Source of the DNA: Beijerinckia sp. 28-YEA-48 | GTDB lineage: Bacteria > Pseudomonadota > Alphaproteobacteria > Rhizobiales > Beijerinckiaceae | Assembly (NCBI RefSeq): GCF_900104955.1 | Contig: NZ_FNSI01000001.1 | Coordinates: 1,336,001-1,400,000 of the forward strand | Length of the DNA: 64,000 nt | Direction: 5' to 3' | Part shown: piece after piece, positions 54,576-63,448 of the stretch | Layout of the letters: the number at the start of each line of letters is the position of its first letter | Numbering within the stretch: position 1 is the first letter of the stretch | Translations under genes and position numbers: made by a program | Notes under the pieces: generated by a model | The model's database searches: none | What the model was told of the DNA's origin: nothing | What the model saw: only the letters and a program-made list of their open reading frames with translations

Positions 54576-55442
54576 ATGCCCAATGTCAGTTCATGGATTC
54601 GCATTCCGCTCACTCTTGCGATCACCCTCGGGGCTGTCATCGCAGGATGGTATTTGTGGCGCACCTATGAGGAAAGCCCGTGGACGCGAGATGGCCGCAT
54701 ACGTGCCAATGTCGTCATGGTGACGCCCGATGTGAACGGGGCGGTGATTGATATTCGCGTCAAGGACAATCAGGAAGTCAAAATTGGCGATGTTCTGTTC
54801 GTCGTCGATCCGGCACGCTATCAGCTCGCTCTTTCTGAAGCCGAGGCGGTGCAGGCCGGCGCCAAAAGCCAGCTCGATCAAAAGCAACAGGAGCTTGCAG
54901 GGCGGGAGAAGCTGAGTTCAGGCTCCATTTCAGCCGAAGCGCTGAACCAGGCACGCACCGCAGCGCTCGCCGCCCAAGCCGCCTATGATCAGGCGGTCGC
55001 TGCCTTTAAGGTTGCCAAACTCAATCTTGCTCGGACGGAGGTACGCGCACCGGTGAATGGCTACATCACCAATTTGCTGATGAGCCGTGGCGACTATGCG
55101 ACCGCCGGACGCGCCATGCTGGCAATCGTTGACAGCGACTCCTATTACGTCGCCGGCTATTTCGAAGAAACCAAACTGCGCCGCATTCGCGCCGGCGACA
55201 AAGTCTCCATTCGCCTCATGGCCTATGAGCCAGCGATGAGTGGTCACGTCGAGAGCGTGGCACGCGCCATCACCGATCGGGACAATGTCTTGGGCAGCGA
55301 TCTGGTGGCCAACGTCAATCCGACTTTTAGCTGGGTTCGCCTGGCCCAGCGTATTCCGGTTCGCATCGCCATCGACGACATACCGGCCGGCATCACGCTG
55401 AGCGCTGGGATGACGGCGACGATCGTGGTGATGGATCGATAG
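54576..55442 (+). CDS. HlyD-family efflux adaptor, AaeA-like
   Basis: The 288-residue periplasmic adaptor has an N-terminal anchor (IPLTLAITLGAVIAGWYLW), then ESPWTRDGRIRANVVMVTPD, a pattern typical of AaeA/EmrA-like proteins. A short coiled coil (about residues 85-150) and barrel domain (APVNGYITNLLMSRGDYATA, DSYYVAGYFEETKLRRI) follow. It works with the upstream FUSC protein. Confidence 0.9.
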   Translation: MPNVSSWIRIPLTLAITLGAVIAGWYLWRTYEESPWTRDGRIRANVVMVTPDVNGAVIDIRVKDNQEVKIGDVLFVVDPARYQLALSEAEAVQAGAKSQLDQKQQELAGREKLSSGSISAEALNQARTAALAAQAAYDQAVAAFKVAKLNLARTEVRAPVNGYITNLLMSRGDYATAGRAMLAIVDSDSYYVAGYFEETKLRRIRAGDKVSIRLMAYEPAMSGHVESVARAITDRDNVLGSDLVANVNPTFSWVRLAQRIPVRIAIDDIPAGITLSAGMTATIVVMDR

Positions 55443-55830
55443 CGATGAGCATGACGATGTATTTGAAAATCACAGATCCGTGAACAGGGGCAATTAGGCG
55501 GACCTTTCGCCCGACAGCGTCCGGGCCTTTCTGTCTCGCTCGCACTCCGACCTAACCCCGCTGCGATAAGCACAAGATCAGAGCGCGAGAGCCTGTGTAA
55601 CAGAGCTAACATCACGCACGAGCAGGCTCCCGAAAACACTTCGGCAAGCAGATATGCATTGGGAACCGCGTTGAACCAACCTCTCTGTCAGCCTTGGTGC
55701 AGGGTGATCTCTCGTGACAAGAAAGAGTTTGCAAGGTTCAAGATCAGGTTCAAGTCAGTTTTAAATAATACGATTCTTTGTCCTGCAGCAGGAATGCATC
55801 AAAATCTAAAATAATTGCGGGGGGAGCCGA
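55443..55830. other. 388-bp gene-free region upstream of tctB
   Basis: No gene is seen. AGGTTCAAG occurs twice in tandem at 55734-55742 and 55746-55754 (12-bp period), close to the AT-rich stretch TTTTAAATAATAC. These could be the operator and promoter of tctBA. A good ribosome binding site (GGGGGGAG) precedes tctB. Confidence 0.4.
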
Positions 55831-56253
55831 ATGATTAATCGAGAGATGGCACGGGGTATTCTCCTCACAACCGTGGCGCTCTATTTCATAGTTCAGGCTT
55901 CCCAATATCAACTCGGTAGCTTTCGCAACGCTGGGCCGGGTTTGTTTCCGCTGATCGTGGCTGGTGTTCTGCTCATCATTGGCATTGCGATTATTGCGCG
56001 CGCGATGTTTCTTGCACCGGCGCCACTTGATTTTCGCATCAAGAACATTGCGTTGATCGTTGCTAGCTTTGTCAGCTTTGCCCTCGTCTCCAAATTCCTG
56101 AACATGTTCGTTGCTATCGGCGTGATGGTTATGATCGCGTCGTTAGCTAGCGATGATTTTTCGATAAAGAAGAGTGCCGTTATTGCACTGGTCCTCTGCG
56201 TCATTGCCGTCGGCATGAAGGACCTCCTCGGTGTCCCACTCCCGCTTTATTGA
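55831..56253 (+). CDS. tctB: Tripartite tricarboxylate transporter small permease TctB
   Basis: The 140-residue membrane protein has four helices (MARGILLTTVALYFIVQASQ; PGLFPLIVAGVLLIIGIAII; IALIVASFVSFALV; SAVIALVLCVIAVGMK) and the TctB signature GPGLFP. It forms the transporter with TctA, starting 11 bp after its stop. No binding-protein gene accompanies the pair. Confidence 0.9.
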   Translation: MINREMARGILLTTVALYFIVQASQYQLGSFRNAGPGLFPLIVAGVLLIIGIAIIARAMFLAPAPLDFRIKNIALIVASFVSFALVSKFLNMFVAIGVMVMIASLASDDFSIKKSAVIALVLCVIAVGMKDLLGVPLPLY

Positions 56254-56264
56254 AAGCCACAGAC

Positions 56265-57767
56265 ATGGGCATTATTGACAATCTCATATTCGGCTTCAGT
56301 CATGCATTGACGCTTCAGAACCTTTTGCTCTGTGGAGCAGGGTGCCTCATTGGGATGGTGGTGGGGCTTTTGCCGGGTCTTGGTCCTCTCGCTGCGATTA
56401 GCCTTCTATTGCCATTGACCTTCTCGCTTCCCGCCACGGGGGCGCTGATCATGCTTTCCGGCATCTATTATGGCGCACAGTATGGCGACAGCGTCAGCGC
56501 CATCACGATGAAGATCCCGCACGCATCGAGCATCGTTGCCTGTATCGACGGCTATCAAATGACGTTGAAAGGGCAAACGGGAGTCGCGCTCTTTACAGCG
56601 GGTGTATCAAGCTTCATCGGCGGCACTGTCGCTATCATCGTGCTGGCGTGTTTTGCTCCGACGTTGAGCAGCCTTGCCTCCTTATTCGGCCCAACCGAAT
56701 ATTGCGCGCTGGTCTTTTTTGGGTTTGTCTGTGTAAGTTTTGTGACGACCGGAAGTGTCCTTGATGGCTTGGCCATGTGTTTCGTCGGCGTTTTGCTTGG
56801 GCTGGTCGGCACCGATGTGATGAACGGGACAGAACGTTTTACTTTAGGCTTTATATCTCTGTATGACGGGATCAACCTCGTATGCATCGCCTTAGGCTGT
56901 TTCGGCATTGCTGAGATCACTAAGAATCTCGACAACAAAGAAGACCGATCACCATTCAACGGCGCCATCAAGCTTATGCCGACCTGGCCGCAGTTCAAAC
57001 GTATCATTCCAAGTGCCCTGCGCGGCAGTGTCGTGGGCTCGATCCTCGGTCTCTTGCCCGGCGGCGGACCCGTGATCGCTCAGTTTGCGGCCTACGGTCT
57101 CGATAAGAAATTCAGCAAATATCGAGACGAGATAGGTTCCGGTGCAATTGAAGGCGTGGCGGGGCAGGCTGCGGCCGATGAGGCCGCGGCGCGAACCAGC
57201 TTCATTCCTCTGATGAGCCTGGGTATCCCAGAGAACGCCGTCATGGCTCTGATGATGGGCGCATTCATTATCAATGGCATACAGCCTGGTCCGGGCATGA
57301 TCACGAAGCATCCCGAACTCTTCTGGGGCCTGGTTGCGAGCATGTGGATCGGCAACTGCTTCTTGCTGCTGCTCGCAGTGCCCTTGGTTCGCTATTGGCT
57401 CTCCCTGTTCAAGATTAAATACAGCTCTCTGTTTCCTGCGATTTTGTTCTTTTGCTGCATTGGCACCTTCAGCATCAACAATAATTTGGACGATATTTAT
57501 CTAACGGCTTTTTTCGGCGTCCTTGGCTATACGTTCCTGCGTTTTAAATTGGAGCCGGCGCCGCTTGTTCTCGGTTTCATCCTCGGTCCGATGCTTGAAG
57601 AAAATTTCCGGCGGGCGATGATCATCAGCAGAGGAAGTGTCGGCGTCTTTGTGACACGGCCGATCAGCGCAGGATTGCTTGGCATCGTCGCGCTCTTTTT
57701 CTCGTGGCAAGCGTTTTTATCCCTCCGAACGCAATGGCGCTTGCGAGCGTCACAGCAAATATCCTGA
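56265..57767 (+). CDS. tctA: Tripartite tricarboxylate transporter large permease TctA
   Basis: The 500-residue, twelve-helix permease has the family blocks GMVVGLLPGLGPLAAISLLL, YYGAQYGDSVSAITMKIPH, LLPGGGPVIAQFAAYGLDKK and LGFILGPMLEENFRRAM. It imports carboxylates using a proton or sodium gradient and a Bug-type receptor. The three receptors at 9.4-12.6 kb are the only ones in the window. Start at ATG 56265; a TTG at 56250 overlapping the tctB stop is possible. Confidence 0.94.
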   Translation: MGIIDNLIFGFSHALTLQNLLLCGAGCLIGMVVGLLPGLGPLAAISLLLPLTFSLPATGALIMLSGIYYGAQYGDSVSAITMKIPHASSIVACIDGYQMTLKGQTGVALFTAGVSSFIGGTVAIIVLACFAPTLSSLASLFGPTEYCALVFFGFVCVSFVTTGSVLDGLAMCFVGVLLGLVGTDVMNGTERFTLGFISLYDGINLVCIALGCFGIAEITKNLDNKEDRSPFNGAIKLMPTWPQFKRIIPSALRGSVVGSILGLLPGGGPVIAQFAAYGLDKKFSKYRDEIGSGAIEGVAGQAAADEAAARTSFIPLMSLGIPENAVMALMMGAFIINGIQPGPGMITKHPELFWGLVASMWIGNCFLLLLAVPLVRYWLSLFKIKYSSLFPAILFFCCIGTFSINNNLDDIYLTAFFGVLGYTFLRFKLEPAPLVLGFILGPMLEENFRRAMIISRGSVGVFVTRPISAGLLGIVALFFSWQAFLSLRTQWRLRASQQIS

Positions 57768-57793
57768 GCTGTCGAAGACCAATCGCAACAGCT

Positions 57794-57818
57794 GGCGCGG
57801 CTGACCGCGCCCGGTTTT
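57794..57818 (+). terminator. Terminator after tctA
   Basis: GGCGCGG (57794-57800), CTGA loop, CCGCGCC (57805-57811), then CGGTTTTG. The remainder of 57768-58131 shows no gene. Confidence 0.65.
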
Positions 57819-58131
57819 GTGAATTCTCGCTGAGGGGAAGGGCGCTGAGCGCATTGATCAGCTCGCCGGCGCAATCACAGCGATAGCCTGGCTTCAGACG
57901 CGCCCTAAGGTCCCTCCAGATCCCAGTATGGCCATCATCCAGCGGCCGCCCTGTCAGGGTTGGCGCAAAATGGCAAGATTTGCCGCCAGCTGTCTGCGAA
58001 ATGGCGAGACGAAACCGCCTCCAGCGGCACGCTCTATCAATACGACATGCTCACGCACGGGCCGATCACGGCGACGATGCGCTGTTGATCTCCGCTGCGC
58101 GTCGGGTTCTTGGCAATTTAGAGAGGCATAC

Positions 58132-59559
58132 ATGAAGATCACTCGTCGGTCTGCAGCGTTCGGCGGATTGGGCTTGCTCGGCGGCACGGCAATGGCTCGC
58201 TCGGCGCTCGCGCAGGGGGCCTTTCACGGCATTGGCGAAGGTCTCGAGGATTTTTGGCTGGCGGTCGACGCTTACATTTTCGGATACCCATTGGTGACGA
58301 TGGAGATGACCCGGCGGATCATCACCAATGTCGCCGAGCCCGTGGGAACACGGGGACCGATGGGGCATATCATCAGGCTGCGCAGCTATCCTGACGCTTC
58401 GTTCAAGGATGTCACGGCGCCGAACGCCGACACGCTCTACACAACCGCCTTTTTCGATGTCGGCAAGGAGCCCTGGGTGCTCAGCATCCCGGACATGCAG
58501 GGCCGCTATTCCGTGATGCCGCTGCTCGACGGCTGGACGACCGTGTTCCAGGTTCCGGGCAAACGCACGACCGGCACTGGAGCGCAGACCTATGCGATCA
58601 CCGGTCCGGGCTGGAAGGATACGCTGCCCGAGGGTGTGAAGGAATATAAATCGCTGACCAGCATCGTGTGGCTCCTCGGCCGAATCTATTGCACCGGTAC
58701 GCCGGAAGACTACGCTGCCGTTCACAAGCTGCAAGACGAGTGCAGGCTCGTTCCGCTCAGTGCATACGGCAAGCCCTACACGCCGCCGCCAGGTCAGGTC
58801 GATCTATCCATCGACATGAAGACGGCCGTGCGCGACCAGGTCAATCGCATAGATGCGGTGTCCTACTTCAAGCTGCTTTGCGAGCTGATGAAGGCAAACC
58901 CGCCATCAGCCGCCGATGCGCCTCATATCGCAAAATTCGCGCGTATCGGCATCGTTCCTGGTCAGGACTTTGACGAGAGCAAGTTCAATGCGGATTCCGC
59001 CAAGCGCGTTCCTGAGATCGCGTTCGACAGAATTATGCAGCAGTTCAAGATCAACAAGGCGGTCAAGAACGAGAACGGCTGGGCGTTCACGACGAAAACT
59101 GGAATCTATGACACCGACTACTTGATGCGGGCTCTCGTGACCGCAATCGGACTCGGCGCCAACCTTCCCCAGGACGCGGTCTATCCGACCTCGACGGCGG
59201 ATGCGGAGGGAAAAAAATATAACGGGGCGAACAAGTATGTCATGCGGTTCCCCAAAGGTCATTTGCCGCCCGTCCAGGGGTTCTGGTCGTTGACGATGTA
59301 TGACGACCAGTACTTCTTCGTGGACAATCCGCTCAACCGATATTCGATCAGCCCGCGCCAGAACTTGCAGGCAAATCGAGACGGGTCGACGGATCTCTAC
59401 ATCCAGAAGGATTCTCCCGGTAAGCACAAGGAATCGAATTGGCTTCCCGCACCTCCCGGCGATTTCATCCTGATGCTGCGGATGTATTGGCCGACCGAGA
59501 CAGACCCGTCGATCATCAACGGGACATGGGCAATTCCAGCAGCCCTGAAGGTCGGCTGA
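58132..59559 (+). CDS. Tat-exported DUF1254/DUF1214 protein
   Basis: The 475-residue protein starts with a twin-arginine signal (TRRSAAFGGLGLLGG, ending ALAQG), so it is exported folded, which hints at a cofactor or metal. DUF1254 spans about residues 55-185 (TAPNADTLYTTAFFDVGKEP). DUF1214 is C-terminal (GFWSLTMYDDQYFFVDNPL, NRYSIS). Function is unknown. It is longer than the Sec-exported relative at 3954. Start at ATG 58132 behind GAGAGG; the HdeA-like gene follows after 82 bp. Confidence 0.87.
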   Translation: MKITRRSAAFGGLGLLGGTAMARSALAQGAFHGIGEGLEDFWLAVDAYIFGYPLVTMEMTRRIITNVAEPVGTRGPMGHIIRLRSYPDASFKDVTAPNADTLYTTAFFDVGKEPWVLSIPDMQGRYSVMPLLDGWTTVFQVPGKRTTGTGAQTYAITGPGWKDTLPEGVKEYKSLTSIVWLLGRIYCTGTPEDYAAVHKLQDECRLVPLSAYGKPYTPPPGQVDLSIDMKTAVRDQVNRIDAVSYFKLLCELMKANPPSAADAPHIAKFARIGIVPGQDFDESKFNADSAKRVPEIAFDRIMQQFKINKAVKNENGWAFTTKTGIYDTDYLMRALVTAIGLGANLPQDAVYPTSTADAEGKKYNGANKYVMRFPKGHLPPVQGFWSLTMYDDQYFFVDNPLNRYSISPRQNLQANRDGSTDLYIQKDSPGKHKESNWLPAPPGDFILMLRMYWPTETDPSIINGTWAIPAALKVG

Positions 59560-59641
59560 GAGTCCGGCTGACACCTCTTCGGCGAGCTGCGCGAAAGAGG
59601 ATTTCGCGCGGCTCGCCATGCACAATCTGAGAAAAGGAGAA

Positions 59642-60004
59642 ATGAATATGATCCGTAAGGCCTTCGTTGCGTCGATCCTGATGTCGGCATTGATTCAGTC
59701 TGCGAGTGCTCAGACCCCATTGGGCGCCTACGCTGATGACAAGGGCTATATCGATGTTCAGAAACTGACTTGCGCGCAATTGGCCGGAACCTTCCAGGAA
59801 GACGCCGATATGCTCACCACCTGGTATAGCGGCTGGTATAACGGTCTCGCCCGCAAGCACCTCCTCAACGTGAAGAGGGCGAAGGAGGCGGAACACGAGA
59901 TCATCCAGTACTGCAAGGCCCATCAAGACAAGCGGGTCATGGATGCGATCGGCGTCGTGTTCAAAGACATGCGCGCGAACCTCGGGATTAAGATGAAGCC
60001 GTAG
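59642..60004 (+). CDS. HdeA/HdeB family periplasmic protein
   Basis: The 120-residue exported protein (signal ends QSASAQT) matches the HdeA/HdeB acid-stress chaperone family: KLTCAQLAGTFQEDADMLTT and YNGLARKHLL. The two family cysteines, C51 in LTCAQ and C91 in IIQYCKAH (approximate numbers), can form the single disulfide. Start at ATG 59642 with AAAAGGAG upstream; ATG 59648 is possible. Its place after a DUF1254 exported protein suggests an envelope-stress locus. Confidence 0.85.
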   Translation: MNMIRKAFVASILMSALIQSASAQTPLGAYADDKGYIDVQKLTCAQLAGTFQEDADMLTTWYSGWYNGLARKHLLNVKRAKEAEHEIIQYCKAHQDKRVMDAIGVVFKDMRANLGIKMKP

Positions 60005-60040
60005 TCACACGCGGAAGCTTCGCCCTTCACGATCCGGGAA

Positions 60041-60072
60041 GCAGGTCTGACGACAGTTGTCATCAGGCCTGC
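60041..60072. terminator. Hairpin between convergent genes
   Basis: A near-perfect 15-bp stem begins GCAGG (60041-60045) and closes with CCTGC (60068-60072). The T-tract is poor. It may end transcription from both sides. Confidence 0.5.
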
Positions 60073-60176
60073 TTGGGCGCGGAAATTTTGGCAGGGCTGG
60101 AAAACATTCCCAGTTCTGGCGGTCCCTGAGCGAACACGTCGCTATTCCATATGATCATGAATCTCGGCGTAAAACA

Positions 60177-61493
60177 TCAACGCCGAACCAGGACAAAAAT
60201 AAGGACGACACAGGTAACCAAATCGATGAGCGAAGCCCAACGCATCGCCCATCGTCGCGGCTTGAAGGCGAACGCGCGCATGCGGTCACGAGGCATCAGC
60301 AGGTCTTGCCGATCCGCCATCATCGCCTTGCGCACGACCGCGCGTCTCGCATGTCTTGGAAGCATCATGGCCAAGCCCAGTCTGGCCGCGATATTGGCTG
60401 CGCAAACGGCGATGATGGCCGGAAGGAAAAGACTTGGCGCGAAGGCTATGCCGATCAAAGCTATCGAAAGGAGTGCCATTCCGATCGCGAGCCGAGGTTG
60501 CTGGTAGCCGAGGCAGGCGTTCGTCGGGAAGAGCAGGGGAATGATTGGCCGCATGGCGGCGGGGTTACGCAGGCGATACAGCGCGTAAATCGCCCCGACC
60601 ACGACAACCGTCCCTAAATAACCCCAGGGGCCGGCGGGCGTACCCAGAAACGATTTGATGCTTGCGTGATACAGTCCGAGCGCAAGAAGCAGAACAATCA
60701 ATGTCTCGCTGAACCACCACTTGGCAGGGATGCTTCGTGTTATCATCTCGAATCCGAGATAGGAACTTGGATCGAGGAGGACGTGATCTTCCACCGGCAG
60801 ACTGAGTTTGCCGTGACTGTCCAGATACGCGGACTCGCCTTGCTTGACGCGTTCTCGCATTGCATCGCGCCGGCGAACGAACCGCAACCAAGTATCGTAA
60901 GCGACAACCGATTTTACAGGGATGAACTTAAGCAGATATGCCTGCTGGGCTGAAAGAGCAAACTCGTTTTCGAGCCTTGCGACGATCTCGATGATAGAGC
61001 GAAAGGCGTCGTCGGCTTCGCCTTCGGGGTTTTCAGGCAGGAGCGGAAACAGCCGCATGGCCAGGCCGGCGCGCAAATGCTGGCGCGCTGTGATCCCGAG
61101 GTCGCTGGCGCGTCCCATGAAGGTTCGCCACTGAGCCTCCGTCCATTCCAGTATGATGCCATCCGCCTGCCAGTGCTGCTCTCGCGTCAACTGTTCGAAT
61201 TGCTGCATGAGAGAGGAGAGGGTGGTTGCCTCGACCTGTGCCGCTGTATCGATAACAGGCGCCGAATGTACGGATATGGTCTCGCGTTGTAAGGCCTCCG
61301 CTGTGGTTGCCGGTTTCGCGGCGTTGAAGGCGCTCCACTCGATCGCCACGTCTCGGGCCTCCCGCAGCCGCTGGAAGCCTTGTGGGTCCTCGTCGGGGCG
61401 GAATTGCCGCAAGCGCGTCGCATAGGCGCGCCGAATGACGGCTTCGTCCTGTGTCGGGTCAATCTCGAGCACGTTCCAAGGGTAGTCGATCAT
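60177..61493 (-). CDS. Membrane-anchored J-domain protein, DjlB/DjlC-like partner of HscC
   Basis: The 438-residue protein has an N-terminal J-like domain (MIDYPWNVLEIDPTQDEAVI, RRAYATRLRQFRPDEDPQGF). The universal HPD motif reads RPD, as in the J-proteins that accompany HscC. A soluble middle region follows, then about five membrane helices in the C-terminal 170 residues (TLIVLLLALGLYH, YLGTVVVVGAIYALYRL, SIALIGIAFAPSLFLPAIIA and others). It follows hscC by 14 bp and should recruit that Hsp70 to the inner membrane. Confidence 0.82.
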   Translation of the reverse strand: MIDYPWNVLEIDPTQDEAVIRRAYATRLRQFRPDEDPQGFQRLREARDVAIEWSAFNAAKPATTAEALQRETISVHSAPVIDTAAQVEATTLSSLMQQFEQLTREQHWQADGIILEWTEAQWRTFMGRASDLGITARQHLRAGLAMRLFPLLPENPEGEADDAFRSIIEIVARLENEFALSAQQAYLLKFIPVKSVVAYDTWLRFVRRRDAMRERVKQGESAYLDSHGKLSLPVEDHVLLDPSSYLGFEMITRSIPAKWWFSETLIVLLLALGLYHASIKSFLGTPAGPWGYLGTVVVVGAIYALYRLRNPAAMRPIIPLLFPTNACLGYQQPRLAIGMALLSIALIGIAFAPSLFLPAIIAVCAANIAARLGLAMMLPRHARRAVVRKAMMADRQDLLMPRDRMRAFAFKPRRWAMRWASLIDLVTCVVLIFVLVRR

Positions 61494-61507
61494 CGGCCTG
61501 CGACCAT

Positions 61508-63190
61508 TTAGAAGACGTTCCGCTCAAAGTCGTCGAGGAGGGCGGCGAACCGCGCGCGCAAGTCCTCAGCATTGCGAAGATGCTGATCGTTGATTTCGCG
61601 CTCGAACTGTCCGACCAGTTCAGCGATAAGGGTGCGGCGCTCGCCTAGGCTTTCGGCATAGAGGCGTTCCGCTCTGGCGATCAGAGCATGGTTGGACGCT
61701 TGGTCGCGTGGGGCCAGCTTCAAGGCCGCGAGAGTGCGAAAGCGCGCGTTGATCTCGTCGTCGGTGAGATTGCTCTGATTGCGGAAGACGCGACGTTCGA
61801 CCATTTTGGTTGAGGTTACGGTGACCTCGACTTCGAGCGCGCCATTGACGTCATAGGTGAAGCGCGCCTCCGCAGACTCGTGCCCCGCCGGCGCCCTGGG
61901 GATGTCGACCAAGATTTCCCCGATCTGGATGTTCTGTGATGCTCGAAGATGCTCGCCTTGCAAAACTTTGAATTGAAGCTTGGACTGATTGTCCTGGACA
62001 GTAAAATAGCGATTTGTACGACTGATCGGGATGACCGCATTGCGTTCAATGATCGGCGACAGGAGGAGATCGTCTCTCATGGACAAGTCGACCGTCGCTA
62101 CTCCCAGAGTGAAAGGACATACATCGGTCATGACGATGTCGTCGAGGGCCGCGTGCCTGGCCTTGAGACCGGCCTGTATCGCCGCGCCGAGTGCGACGAC
62201 ATGGTCCGGTCGCGGATCGATGAGGGGGAAACGGCCGAAGAGCTTTGCCGTCATGGTGCGCACGAGGGGCATGCGCGTTGCGCCGCCCACGAGCACGATC
62301 TGATCGATCTGCGCAGGATCGAGCCTGGCATCAGCAATCGCGCGCTCGATGGGCGCGCGCAGACGAGCGTTCAGTCCCTGTGCTCGCTCTTCAAAAGACG
62401 CGCGCGTGAGCGTGCCTTTGCAGGTTTCTTTGTCGTCGAGGTGAATGTCCCAATCAGCCTGCTCTCGTTGCGACAGGGTGTGCTTGACCGCTTCGGCGGT
62501 GGCCATCAGGCGCGCCTGATCTGCCGCTTTGACGTCGGAGAACTTGATGCCAGCGGCGGTGGCGATCAATTCCACCAGAACGTCTCTGAAGTCATTGCCG
62601 CCGAGCATGGAATCGCCTGCCGAGGCGCGCACCTCCATGATTCCCTCGTATTTGTGGAGCAGCGACACGTCGAACGTGCCGCCACCGAGATCGAGGATGA
62701 GGAAATGCCCTTCTTCGGTGCCTTGCAGGCCATGCGTCAATGCGGCCGCGGTCGGCTCGTTGATCAAGCGTTCGACCTTGAGACCAGCCAGCCGCGCGGC
62801 GTCGAGGGTCGCTCTGCGCTGCGGATCGCTGAAATACGCTGGAACTGAAACGATCGCCTCTGTAACGTTTTGCCCGAATTGGCTTTCGGCATCGTCACGC
62901 AAGGCGCGCAGCATGAGGGCGGAGAGTTCTTCAGCCCGGAATACCTTTCCGGCTAAAGTTGCGCCCATGGTTGAGCCCATCCAGCGCTTGAATGAAGCGA
63001 CGGATCGGTCCGGATGGGTGATTAAGCGGTCGAGGGCCGGGCGCCCCACGAGTATGGAGCCGTCGTCGGCGATACTGATCGCCGACGGCGTCAACGTTTC
63101 CCCAAGCGCATTGGGAATCAATTCAGGGGAACTGCCGTTCCATAGGGCGATTAGGGAGTTGGTCGTCCCGAGATCTATACCGACAATCAT
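61508..63190 (-). CDS. hscC: Hsp70-family chaperone HscC
   Basis: The 560-residue protein is close in length to E. coli HscC and shorter than DnaK. Nucleotide-binding domain motifs: VGIDLGTTNSLIALW, NEPTAAALTHGL, LILDLGGGTFDVSLL and VGGATRMPLVR. The substrate-binding half is present (VCPFTLGVATVD, then NRYFTVQDNQSKLQFKV), but the helical lid is short. E. coli HscC interacts with RpoD; the targets here are unknown. Start at ATG 63190. It is the first gene of a two-gene operon with the J-protein. Confidence 0.9.
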   Translation of the reverse strand: MIVGIDLGTTNSLIALWNGSSPELIPNALGETLTPSAISIADDGSILVGRPALDRLITHPDRSVASFKRWMGSTMGATLAGKVFRAEELSALMLRALRDDAESQFGQNVTEAIVSVPAYFSDPQRRATLDAARLAGLKVERLINEPTAAALTHGLQGTEEGHFLILDLGGGTFDVSLLHKYEGIMEVRASAGDSMLGGNDFRDVLVELIATAAGIKFSDVKAADQARLMATAEAVKHTLSQREQADWDIHLDDKETCKGTLTRASFEERAQGLNARLRAPIERAIADARLDPAQIDQIVLVGGATRMPLVRTMTAKLFGRFPLIDPRPDHVVALGAAIQAGLKARHAALDDIVMTDVCPFTLGVATVDLSMRDDLLLSPIIERNAVIPISRTNRYFTVQDNQSKLQFKVLQGEHLRASQNIQIGEILVDIPRAPAGHESAEARFTYDVNGALEVEVTVTSTKMVERRVFRNQSNLTDDEINARFRTLAALKLAPRDQASNHALIARAERLYAESLGERRTLIAELVGQFEREINDQHLRNAEDLRARFAALLDDFERNVF

Positions 63191-63448
63191 TGTGTGCAGA
63201 CGAGATAAAGGAGGACCTGGCCGCTCTTTGGCCGCTGGTTCAACAGTAGCTAGATACCGTACCCAATGAAATAGGTTTGCCAGAGCGTATGCCACGACAA
63301 TCGGATAGGCGAATGCGAGCCTCTTCTAAGAGAAGGATTGATTCGCATAATCTATATTATGGAACTTAAAATCTAAGATGAAATGTGCGGAAACGCCTCT
63401 AAGCCTTTCACGCACATCCCAAATTGATGTCGCCCGCTAATCAGTCGA

